Below are positions 44,853 through 53,863 of a stretch of DNA of 64,000 bases, in pieces. The translations under genes were made by a program, and so were the position numbers. The stretch is from Stappia indica (GTDB lineage Bacteria; Pseudomonadota; Alphaproteobacteria; Rhizobiales; Stappiaceae): positions 434,001 through 498,000 of the forward strand of contig NZ_MBQE01000002.1 in assembly GCF_001696535.1 (NCBI RefSeq), written 5' to 3'. How positions within the stretch are numbered: position 1 is the stretch's first letter; the number at the start of each line of letters is the position of its first letter. The notes beneath the pieces are model-generated. The model did no database searches. It saw only the letters and a list, made by a program, of their open reading frames with translations, and was not told where the DNA came from.

Positions 44853-45802
44853 CGGCCCTTTCCAATCGCCACGACATTGTTTTTCTGTTCGACGTGATCA
44901 ACGGCAATCCGAACGGCGATCCCGATGCGGGCAACCTGCCGCGCATGGACCCGGAGACCAGCATGGGCCTGGTGTCGGATGTCAGCCTGAAGCGCAAGGT
45001 CCGCAACTACACCGAACTGGCGCGCGGCGAGGAGCCCGGTTACCGGATCTATGTGCAGGAGGGCTCGATCCTCAACGAGCAGCATCGCGAGGCCTATCGC
45101 GCGGTGCGCGGCGACAGTGAAAAGCTGACCAAGGAAGCCAAGCTCAATCCGCAGACGGACGATGAGGCGCGCGCCATCACCGGCTTCATGTGCGACAATT
45201 TCTTCGACGTGCGCGCCTTCGGTGCCGTGATGAGCACCGGCATCAATGCCGGCCAGGTGCGCGGGCCGGTGCAGATCGCCTTCGCCCGCTCGGTCGAGCC
45301 GATCCTGCCGCTGGAGATTTCCATCACCCGCATGGCGGCGACCACGGCGCGGGAGAAGGAGGACCGCGACAAGACGGGCGAGGGCGAGGAGCGGACGGAA
45401 AACCGCACCATGGGGCGCAAGCATATCGTGCCCTACGGCCTCTATCGCGCGCATGTCTTCGTCAACGCCGCGCTGGCCCGCAAGACCGGCTTCTCCGAAG
45501 GCGACCTGGAGCATCTGTTCGCCGCGTTGAAGACGATGTTCGAGCACGACCGCTCCGCCGCGCGCGGCGAGATGTCGGCGCGCCGCATCATTGCCTTCCG
45601 CCACGACAATGTTCTGGGTAATGCGCCGGCCCATGCCCTGTTCGACCGGGTCAGGATCGAGCGCGTGGTCGACGGCGAGGCCTATCCACTCGGGGACAGG
45701 CGGCTCGACAACATGCCGCCGGCCCGCGCCTTCTCCGACTATTCGGTCGTCGTCGACCGGGACGGGCTGCCGGACGGGGTGGAGATCCTCGACCTGCTGT
45801 AA
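44849..45802 (+). CDS. cas7c: type I-C Cascade backbone subunit Cas7c (Csd2)
   Basis: A 317-residue Csd2/Cas7 protein that forms the crRNA-binding backbone of Cascade. It begins MTALSNRHDIVFLFDVIN and continues GNPNGDPDAGNLPRMDPETSMGLVSDVSLKRKVRNY, a classic Csd2 start, with FDVRAFGAVMSTG and VPYGLYRAHVFVN further on. Its ATG at 44849 overlaps the cas8c stop. A GC-rich 37-base gap with GGGGGAGGGAG separates it from cas4. Confidence 0.96.
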   Translation: MTALSNRHDIVFLFDVINGNPNGDPDAGNLPRMDPETSMGLVSDVSLKRKVRNYTELARGEEPGYRIYVQEGSILNEQHREAYRAVRGDSEKLTKEAKLNPQTDDEARAITGFMCDNFFDVRAFGAVMSTGINAGQVRGPVQIAFARSVEPILPLEISITRMAATTAREKEDRDKTGEGEERTENRTMGRKHIVPYGLYRAHVFVNAALARKTGFSEGDLEHLFAALKTMFEHDRSAARGEMSARRIIAFRHDNVLGNAPAHALFDRVRIERVVDGEAYPLGDRRLDNMPPARAFSDYSVVVDRDGLPDGVEILDLL

Positions 45803-45839
45803 CGGGACGCGAGGGAGGGAACACGGGGGAGGGAGCACG

Positions 45840-46484
45840 ATGGAACCGCCGGACCCGATCCCGATGTCGGCGCTGCAGCATGCGGTCTATTGCCTGCGGC
45901 AGGCGGCGCTGATCCATCTGGAGCGGCTGTGGGCCGACAACCGGTTCACGGCCGAGGGGCATGTCCTGCATGCGGTGACGGATCGTCCCGGCGGGCGCCG
46001 GGCGCGGGGGATCCGCCGGGCGAGCGGGCTTGCCCTTGCGAGCCGCCGCCTCGGCATCGCGGGCATTGCCGATCTGGTCGAGTTCCATGTCTCGCAAGAT
46101 GGCGAGACACCCTATCCGGTCGAGTACAAGCGCGGAAAGGCGAAGCTGCACCGGGCCGACGAGGTGCAGCTTTGCGCCCAGGGCCTGTGCCTGGAGGAGA
46201 TGACGGGCCGCCCGGTGCCGGCCGGTGCGCTGTTCTATGCGCAGACGAAGCGTCGGGTGGAGGTGCCCTTCGACGCGGACCTGCGCGCCTTGACGGAGCA
46301 GACGGTGGCGGATCTGCGGGTGGTGTTCGACGCCCGCGCAACGCCGCAGGCGATCTACCGGGCCGACCGCTGTCGCGCCTGTTCTCTGAGCGAGCTTTGC
46401 CGGCCGAAGCAGCTCGCAAGGCCGGTGTTGGCCTGGCGGGCGCGGCAGATCGAGCAACTCCTCCTGCCGGAGGCGCCGTCGTGA
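45840..46484 (+). CDS. cas4: CRISPR-associated exonuclease Cas4
   Basis: A 214-residue RecB-like iron-sulphur nuclease used in spacer acquisition, trimming prespacers in a PAM-dependent way. The four iron-sulphur cysteines are visible: one in VYCLRQAALIHLE and three in RCRACSLSELC near the C-terminus; nuclease-core residues lie in GIAGIADLVEFH and YPVEYKRGK. GGGGGAGGGAGCACG precedes the ATG. Its stop overlaps the GTG of cas1. Confidence 0.94.
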   Translation: MEPPDPIPMSALQHAVYCLRQAALIHLERLWADNRFTAEGHVLHAVTDRPGGRRARGIRRASGLALASRRLGIAGIADLVEFHVSQDGETPYPVEYKRGKAKLHRADEVQLCAQGLCLEEMTGRPVPAGALFYAQTKRRVEVPFDADLRALTEQTVADLRVVFDARATPQAIYRADRCRACSLSELCRPKQLARPVLAWRARQIEQLLLPEAPS

Positions 46485-47515
46485 AAAAGCTGCTCAACAC
46501 GCTGTACGTCACCACCGAGGGTGCAGCCCTGCGCAAGGATGGCGAGAACCTCGTCGCCGAGGTGGAAGGCGCGGAACGGGCGCGGGTGCCGTTCCACATG
46601 CTCGGCTCGGTCGTCGCGTTCGGGCCGGTTCTCGTGTCTCCCGCGCTGATGGGAGCCTGCGCGGCAAACGGCATTTCCCTCGTCCTGCTCGACAGGGTCG
46701 GCCGATTCCAGGCGCGCGTCGAAGGCCCCGTCGCCGGCAACGTGCTTCTGCGGCGGGCCCAATATGCCGCCAGCGAGGCGCCCGACGACATCGTCCGCAG
46801 CCTGGTGATGGGCAAGGTTGCCAACCAGCGCAGCGTGCTCCTGCGGCATTTGCGCGATCATGGTGAGGGGGACGGGCAGGAGCCCGCAGGAGCGATCTCC
46901 GCGGTGTGCGAGCGGCTGGCGCGGATCCTGCAACGGCTTGCCGCCGGTCTCACGGGGCTGGATCATCTGCGCGGGGCGGAAGGGGAGGCCGCCCAGCTGT
47001 ACTTTTCCGTCTTCGGCCATCTGGTGCGGTCTCCGGATCCGGAGATCCGTTTTCTGGGCCGTTCCCGGCGTCCGCCGCTCGATCCGGTGAATGCGGTCCT
47101 GTCGTTCCTCTACACCCTGCTCACCCACGATTGCCGGAGTGCGGCCGAGAGCGTCGGGCTCGACCCGGCCGTCGGTTTCCTGCATCGCGACCGGCCGGGC
47201 CGCCCCAGCCTTGCCCTCGATCTGATGGAGGAGTTGCGCCCCGTCCTGGCGGACAGGCTCGCGCTTTCGTTGCTAAATCGCCGGCAGTTGCGGGCCCGCG
47301 ATTTCGAAACGCGCGACGGCGGCGGCGTGCTGTTGACGGAGGAGGGGCGGCGCACTGTCCTGACCGCCTGGCAGGAGCGCAAGCGCGAGGAGCGTCTCCA
47401 TCCCTTCCTGGACGAGAAAGCGCCGCTGGGGCTGGTGCCCTATCTACAGGCGCAGTTCCTGTCGCGTCATCTGCGCGGGGACCTCGATGCCTATCCGCCC
47501 TGGTTCTGGAAATAG
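46481..47515 (+). CDS. cas1: CRISPR integrase Cas1 (type I-C)
   Basis: A 344-residue Cas1. It carries the type I-C Cas1 start KKLLNTLYVTTEGAALRKDGENL and the metal-binding active-site segments AEGEAAQLYFSVF (Glu), VGFLHRDRPGRPSLALDLMEE (His and acidic residues). With Cas2 it integrates new spacers at the leader end. The GTG at 46481 overlaps the cas4 stop; the open frame further upstream lies within cas4. Confidence 0.96.
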   Translation: MKKLLNTLYVTTEGAALRKDGENLVAEVEGAERARVPFHMLGSVVAFGPVLVSPALMGACAANGISLVLLDRVGRFQARVEGPVAGNVLLRRAQYAASEAPDDIVRSLVMGKVANQRSVLLRHLRDHGEGDGQEPAGAISAVCERLARILQRLAAGLTGLDHLRGAEGEAAQLYFSVFGHLVRSPDPEIRFLGRSRRPPLDPVNAVLSFLYTLLTHDCRSAAESVGLDPAVGFLHRDRPGRPSLALDLMEELRPVLADRLALSLLNRRQLRARDFETRDGGGVLLTEEGRRTVLTAWQERKREERLHPFLDEKAPLGLVPYLQAQFLSRHLRGDLDAYPPWFWK

Positions 47516-47524
47516 GAGCGCGCC

Positions 47525-47815
47525 ATGCTGGTTCTCGTGACATACGATGTCAGCACCGTCAGTGAGGGCGGGCCCGGGCGGTTGCGGCGGGTGGCGCGCG
47601 CCTGCCAGGACTATGGCCAGCGGGTGCAGAACTCCGTCTTTGAGGTCGAGGTCGATCCGGCCCTGTGGACCAAGCTCAAGGCGCGGCTGGAGAGCATCAT
47701 CGACCCGCGTAGCGACAGTCTGCGCTACTATCATCTGGGCGCCAACTGGCAGCGCCGGGTGGAGCATGTGGGGGCAAAACCGGCAGCGGATCTCAACGGG
47801 CCGCTGATCGTCTAG
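47525..47815 (+). CDS. cas2: CRISPR-associated protein Cas2
   Basis: A 96-residue Cas2 of normal I-C length with the ferredoxin-like N-terminus [12 protein letters not shown] (conserved Asp at residue 8), [13 protein letters not shown] and a C-terminal tail typical of the subtype. It bridges two Cas1 dimers during spacer capture. It is the last cas gene, 9 bases after cas1, and the array leader follows. Confidence 0.96.
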   Translation: MLVLVTYDVSTVSEGGPGRLRRVARACQDYGQRVQNSVFEVEVDPALWTKLKARLESIIDPRSDSLRYYHLGANWQRRVEHVGAKPAADLNGPLIV

Positions 47816-47998
47816 TCGCCTGCGCGAACCTGAAGCGTGCCGAAAAAACCCGGCAGGTTCGCGCGGGAAACAGCTCATTGAAATTGTTAATCTTTTTTAG
47901 GGTCAGCAAGCTGCTGGCGCGGCTGCGGGATGCGGCGCCTTGCAGTTCGCGCCGGAGCTCGGGTTTCTTCTGCAAAAACCGCATGATACGAGCAGCCA
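47816..47998 (+). promoter_or_regulatory. CRISPR leader
   Basis: The 183 bases between cas2 and the first repeat are the leader, consistent with the degenerate repeats lying at the other end. The first part carries a perfect 11-base inverted repeat, GCGCGAACCTG (47822-47832) and CAGGTTCGCGC (47854-47864), with an A-run in the loop. An AT-rich stretch (47876-47898, including TTAATCTTTTTT) follows and may hold promoter elements for the array. The transcription start is not defined. Confidence 0.7.
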
Positions 47999-49927
47999 GT
48001 CGCCCCCCTCGCGGGGGCGCGGATCGAAACGAAGACATAGGGAAGGAAAAGCACTACTCTCCGGGTCGCCCCCCTCGCGGGGGCGCGGATCGAAACGCTT
48101 CGTTCGACCCCCACCGCACCCAAATGCGCGGTCGCCCCCCTCGCGGGGGCGCGGATCGAAACCGCTGTCACGCATCATCCCGCGATGTCATCCAGGTCGC
48201 CCCCCTCGCGGGGGCGCGGATCGAAACATTTCTGAATGGCTCGAGGTCAGGCGGGGTCATAGTCGCCCCCCTCGCGGGGGCGCGGATCGAAACGCGTCAT
48301 GGCCTATCTCGTGCCCATGCTCGCCCTCGTCGCCCCCCTCGCGGGGGCGCGGATCGAAACCGGCCGATAGAACCGGCCACCGATACGCGGCGGCGTCGCC
48401 CCCCTCGCGGGGGCGCGGATCGAAACCGCTCTACAAGTTCACCCGCGCGATCCTGTCAGGTCGCCCCCCTCGCGGGGGCGCGGATCGAAACCCCGTGAAA
48501 CACTTGCGCCGCCGGCTTGTGAAACGTCGCCCCCCTCGCGGGGGCGCGGATCGAAACGGCGGCTTGTTGGTCGAAAGCACCAACAATTATGTCGCCCCCC
48601 TCGCGGGGGCGCGGATCGAAACGACTACGCAATCACCTCCGGCCCTTCTGCCGCGCGTCGCCCCCCTCGCGGGGGCGCGGATCGAAACAAGCCAGCTTTC
48701 AAGCCCGGTGCATCGAAGCGGGCGTCGCCCCCCTCGCGGGGGCGCGGATCGAAACGACAAGGCGCGCGCCGCGCTGGCTAAGGTCAAGGGTCGCCCCCCT
48801 CGCGGGGGCGCGGATCGAAACCTGTCTCGGCGGTGACGCGAGCTTTCAGGGTCGTCGCCCCCCTCGCGGGGGCGCGGATCGAAACCTTGAGGGCAAGAAG
48901 ACGGTCCAGGTGCCGCTGAGTCGCCCCCCTCGCGGGGGCGCGGATCGAAACCTCTTCCGAGAAGAAGTCTTCCGTAATGTCCGTGTCGCCCCCCTCGCGG
49001 GGGCGCGGATCGAAACGGCACTATCGGCAGGCGATGGCGCAGCCGGAACCGTCGCCCCCCTCGCGGGGGCGCGGATCGAAACCATTGCCGAAGCCGCATC
49101 CGCGATTTGCTTCGCGGTCGCCCCCCTCGCGGGGGCGCGGATCGAAACCTTGAGGGCAAGAAGACGGTCCAGGTGCCGCTGAGTCGCCCCCCTCGCGGGG
49201 GCGCGGATCGAAACCGTACCGCGCGAAGGACGTTTTTGCGCCCACCGAGTCGCCCCCCTCGCGGGGGCGCGGATCGAAACCTGACCAAGGATCTTCTCGG
49301 TGCGCTCCTTGTCGTCGCCCCCCTCGCGGGGGCGCGGATCGAAACATGATGGTGGTGTCGGTGGCGTCCATCTGGACGTGTCGCCCCCCTCGCGGGGGCG
49401 CGGATCGAAACCCATGACCGAACCCGCCAAGAGCAACGGCATTGCGTCGCCCCCCTCGCGGGGGCGCGGATCGAAACTTGCCGGCCTGACCGCGCAGGCG
49501 CCGGCCGCGCGTCGCCCCCCTCGCGGGGGCGCGGATCGAAACGTCGACAAGAACGATGATTGGACCAAGCGTCAAAGTCGCCCCCCTCGCGGGGGCGCGG
49601 ATCGAAACGCGGAAGCCATCAAGTCCCCTCCGGCCACAAGCCGTCGCCCCCCTCGCGGGGGCGCGGATCGAAACACCAAGATCATGCAGCGCCGGGCGCG
49701 GAACCCGGTCGCCCCCCTCGCGGGGGCGCGGATCGAAACCGCCCGTCATCTGCTGAGGTCTCGCGAGCCGAGGGTCGCCCCCCTCGCGGGGGCGCGGATC
49801 GAAACAACGAGGGCGCGCTCGACCAGCCGCTACGCTGGCGCGTCGCCCCCCTCTCGGGCGCGCGGATAGAAACCGGCCTGCGCGAGCGGGCTTTTCATGC
49901 GCGCAAGTCGCCCTCCTCGCGGGGGCG
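47999..49927 (+). CRISPR. type I-C CRISPR array, 30 repeat units, 29 spacers
   Basis: The repeat is 32 bases, beginning GTCGCCCCCC and ending GCGGATCGAAAC, with the GC stem and GAAAC 3' end usual for type I-C. I counted 28 identical repeats (first at 47999-48030, twenty-eighth at 49774-49805), a 29th with three changes (49842-49873, at repeat positions 13, 18 and 27) and a 30th truncated after about 21 bases (49907-49927). Spacers are 32-36 bases, mostly 33-34. Decay at the far end and perfect repeats near cas2 place the leader on the cas side. Spacers 14 and 18 are identical. Confidence 0.97.
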
Positions 49928-50076
49928 ACCGCCCGCGCACTGCCGCCATCCTCTTTCCGTGCTGCCTGGTCACGTCCCGGTTGCGTTCTTGGGCGTTATG
50001 CGGCGCGCAACGGCTGTGCTATCTCTTGAGGAGAAATAGACACAGAACGACATAAAACTCCGGGGGGAGGGAGATC

Positions 50077-51483
<1,407 letters not shown>

Positions 51484-51506
51484 GCTGGAGGAGGGGCGAA
51501 GGGGCC

Positions 51507-53522
51507 GTGCTGCACGGCGGCCGCCTGTCGGTCCGGGTGCGCCTGCTCGCCATTGCCTTGTTGCCGACGCTGGTGGTGCTGCCGCTCTTCCTCGGCTGGG
51601 CGATGGTGCGTTGGAACTCCAAGTTCGACGCCTTGCTCAAGACCAAGGTGAATGCCGATCTCACGGTCGCGCACCAGTATTTCACCCGTATCCTGGAGGA
51701 CACCGGCGAGCGTCTCGATGCGCTCGGCAAGTCGGCGGAGTTCCGCGACATCGTCTCTGCACGCGATGGCACCGCTCTGGCAGCGCTGCTGGAGCGCAGC
51801 CGCGCGCAAATGGGCCTCGATTTTCTCTATCTCGTCGGCAAGGACGGCAGCGTCCGCGCGGTCTCGCCGGCCGGGGCGCGTCCGCCGACGGGCCGGGACT
51901 GGCCGGTGGTCGAGCGGGCGATGGCCGGTGCCCCGTCCAGCAGCGTCGACATTTTCGAGGGCGAGGACCTTGCCGGCATCTCGCCTGATCTCGCAGTGCG
52001 CGCGAGCCTCGACCTGATCGCGACGCCGAACGCGGTGCCGACGCAGCGCACCGCCGAGACGCGGGGCATGGTGGTGCATTCGGCCAGTCCGGCACGGCTG
52101 CCGGATGCCTCGTCCGCAGCGCTGGTCGGCGGCATCCTGCTCAACCAGAACCTCGTCTTCATCGACACGATCAATGATCTCGTCTACCGCGAGGCGAGCC
52201 TGCCGGAGGGCAGCCAGGGCACCGCCACCCTGTTCCTGGAGGATGTGCGGATCAGCACCAATGTCCGCCTGTTCGAGAACCGCCGGGCGCTGGGCACGCG
52301 GGTCTCGGCGGCGGTGCGCGAGCGCGTCCTTGGCCGGGGCGAGGTCTGGCTCGACAGCGCCTTCGTCGTGAACGACTGGTACATCTCCGCCTATGAGCCG
52401 ATCACGGACAGCCGCGGGGAACGGGTCGGCATGCTCTATGTCGGTTTTCTCGAAACGCCGTTCCAGAAGGAGAAGGTCGCAACGCTCGCCGCCGTTCTCA
52501 TCGGCTTCCTTCTGGTGACGGCGGGCAGCGTGCCTTTGTTCCTGCGCTGGGCCCGCGGCGTGTTCAAACCGCTGGAGCGGATGACGGACACCATCGCGCG
52601 GGTGGAGCACGGGGACCTTGGCGCACGCACGCGCCCGGGCGGGGGCAGCGACGAGATCGCCCGGGTCGCGCAGCATCTCGACCATCTCCTGGACCAGGTG
52701 CAGGAGAGCGACCGGCAGCTGCGGTCCTGGAACGAGGAGCTGAATGCCCGGGTGGAGGAGCGCACGCGCGACCTGATGCAGGCCAACCGGCAGCTCGAGG
52801 AAACCACCAAGCAGCTGATCATGTCGGAAAAGCTCGCCGCCATCGGCGAGATCACCGCCGGCGTCGCGCATGAGATCAACAATCCCATCGCCGTCATCCA
52901 GGGCAATCTGGAGGTGTTGCGGATGCTGCTCGGCGAGCATGCGAAGGTCGCCGGGACGGAGATCCGGCTGATCGACGAGCAGGTCCACCGGATCAACCAG
53001 ATCGTGATGAAGCTGCTACAGTTCGCCAAGCCCGACGAATATGCCGGCTATGCCGACCGGCATGCGCCCGACGAGGTGATTTCCGACTGTCTGCCGCTGG
53101 TGCGCCATCTCCTGCGGCGCACGGAGATCGAGGTGGTGCGCGAGATGCGGGCGACCCGCGCCATCCTGATGAACCGGACCGAGTTGCAGCAGGTGCTGAT
53201 CAATCTGATCGTCAACGCCATCCATGCGATGCCGCAGGGCGGGCGGCTGTCGCTGGCCACCGCCGACACGCAGCGCGATGGGGTTCCGGGAGTGACGGTC
53301 GAGGTCGCCGATACGGGCGTCGGCATGAGCGAGGAGGTGCTCTCCCGCGTCTTCGACCCGTTCTACACGACCAAGAGCCGGCAGGGGACGGGTCTCGGCC
53401 TGTCCATCACCCAGACGCTGGTCAGCCGGCAGGGCGGCGAGATCCGGGTCCGCAGCGCGCCGGGAGCGGGCACCGTCTTCACCATCTGGCTGCCCGAGGA
53501 GCCGCTGGCCGGCGCCTCCTGA
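51507..53522 (+). CDS. membrane sensor histidine kinase
   Basis: A 671-residue two-component kinase. Domains: first membrane helix (about 10-30), a large periplasmic sensor of the Cache type (about 35-320), second helix (about 324-348), HAMP (about 350-405), coiled-coil linker, HisKA with the phospho-His in GVAHEINNPIAVIQ (about 454), and HATPase_c with VNAIHAMPQGG, DTGVGMS and GTGLGLSI. The GTG at 51507 has GGAGGAGGGGCGAAGGGG upstream; the frame opens earlier inside the regulator gene. It lies 23 bases after the response regulator gene. The periplasmic ligand is probably a small carboxylate, by analogy with Cache sensors. Confidence 0.93.
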   Translation: MLHGGRLSVRVRLLAIALLPTLVVLPLFLGWAMVRWNSKFDALLKTKVNADLTVAHQYFTRILEDTGERLDALGKSAEFRDIVSARDGTALAALLERSRAQMGLDFLYLVGKDGSVRAVSPAGARPPTGRDWPVVERAMAGAPSSSVDIFEGEDLAGISPDLAVRASLDLIATPNAVPTQRTAETRGMVVHSASPARLPDASSAALVGGILLNQNLVFIDTINDLVYREASLPEGSQGTATLFLEDVRISTNVRLFENRRALGTRVSAAVRERVLGRGEVWLDSAFVVNDWYISAYEPITDSRGERVGMLYVGFLETPFQKEKVATLAAVLIGFLLVTAGSVPLFLRWARGVFKPLERMTDTIARVEHGDLGARTRPGGGSDEIARVAQHLDHLLDQVQESDRQLRSWNEELNARVEERTRDLMQANRQLEETTKQLIMSEKLAAIGEITAGVAHEINNPIAVIQGNLEVLRMLLGEHAKVAGTEIRLIDEQVHRINQIVMKLLQFAKPDEYAGYADRHAPDEVISDCLPLVRHLLRRTEIEVVREMRATRAILMNRTELQQVLINLIVNAIHAMPQGGRLSLATADTQRDGVPGVTVEVADTGVGMSEEVLSRVFDPFYTTKSRQGTGLGLSITQTLVSRQGGEIRVRSAPGAGTVFTIWLPEEPLAGAS

Positions 53523-53528
53523 TCCTTC

Positions 53529-53585
53529 GGACAAAATGTCCAACCTCCGCGGGCGTGGAGGCGGACGCGAGTGGACAAAATGTCC
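53529..53585. promoter_or_regulatory. twin upstream activator boxes
   Basis: The 13-base dyad GGACAAAATGTCC (arms GGACA and TGTCC around AAA) occurs twice, identically, at 53529-53541 and 53573-53585. The copies start 44 bases apart, close to four helical turns. They lie 54-110 bases upstream of the -24/-12 promoter at 53639, the expected place for enhancer sites of the sigma-54 regulator encoded at 50077. Confidence 0.8.
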
Positions 53586-53638
53586 GCAACGCGCGGGTCT
53601 TTTCTATCAAGTCATTGAAAAACCGCCGTCATCCAAAC

Positions 53639-53654
53639 TGGCGCCGAACTTGCG
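53639..53654 (+). promoter_or_regulatory. sigma-54 (-24/-12) promoter
   Basis: TGGCGCCGAACTTGCG fits the sigma-54 consensus TGGCACG-N4-TTGCA with the invariant GG and GC ten bases apart. It is downstream of the twin activator boxes and about 200 bases before the OxlT-like gene start. Transcription would begin near 53665. Confidence 0.75.
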
Positions 53655-53681
53655 ACGGGGGATGCGCTGTCTGGACGCGGG

Positions 53682-53732
53682 CCGCCCGAGCGGGCGGTCT
53701 GGCGCGGGTCTGCAGGACGGGAGGTCCTGCAG
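53682..53732 (+). other. two hairpins in the leader of the OxlT-like gene
   Basis: Downstream of the predicted start of transcription are CCGCCC-GAGC-GGGCGG (53682-53697) and CTGCAGGAC-GGGAG-GTCCTGCAG (53710-53732). Both are perfect. No T-run follows either, so they are more likely RNA structure in the untranslated leader than a terminator. They could affect message stability or translation. Confidence 0.5.
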
Positions 53733-53863
53733 GGCGCGGGGGGCAGGCAGCAGGCATCCGGTTCCGCAAAGGAGCCGGCCGGCGACTGCCGACGATCCGG
53801 TCAACGGCGCGGCACGCGGTCCGGAACTGCCTCGACAACCGTGCACGGGAGGAAAATAGGTGC

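Noticed and set aside
47887-49869. Long open frames with repeated Pro-Pro-Arg-Gly-Gly-Ala motifs
   Set aside because: These are translations of the CRISPR repeat, not repeat proteins.
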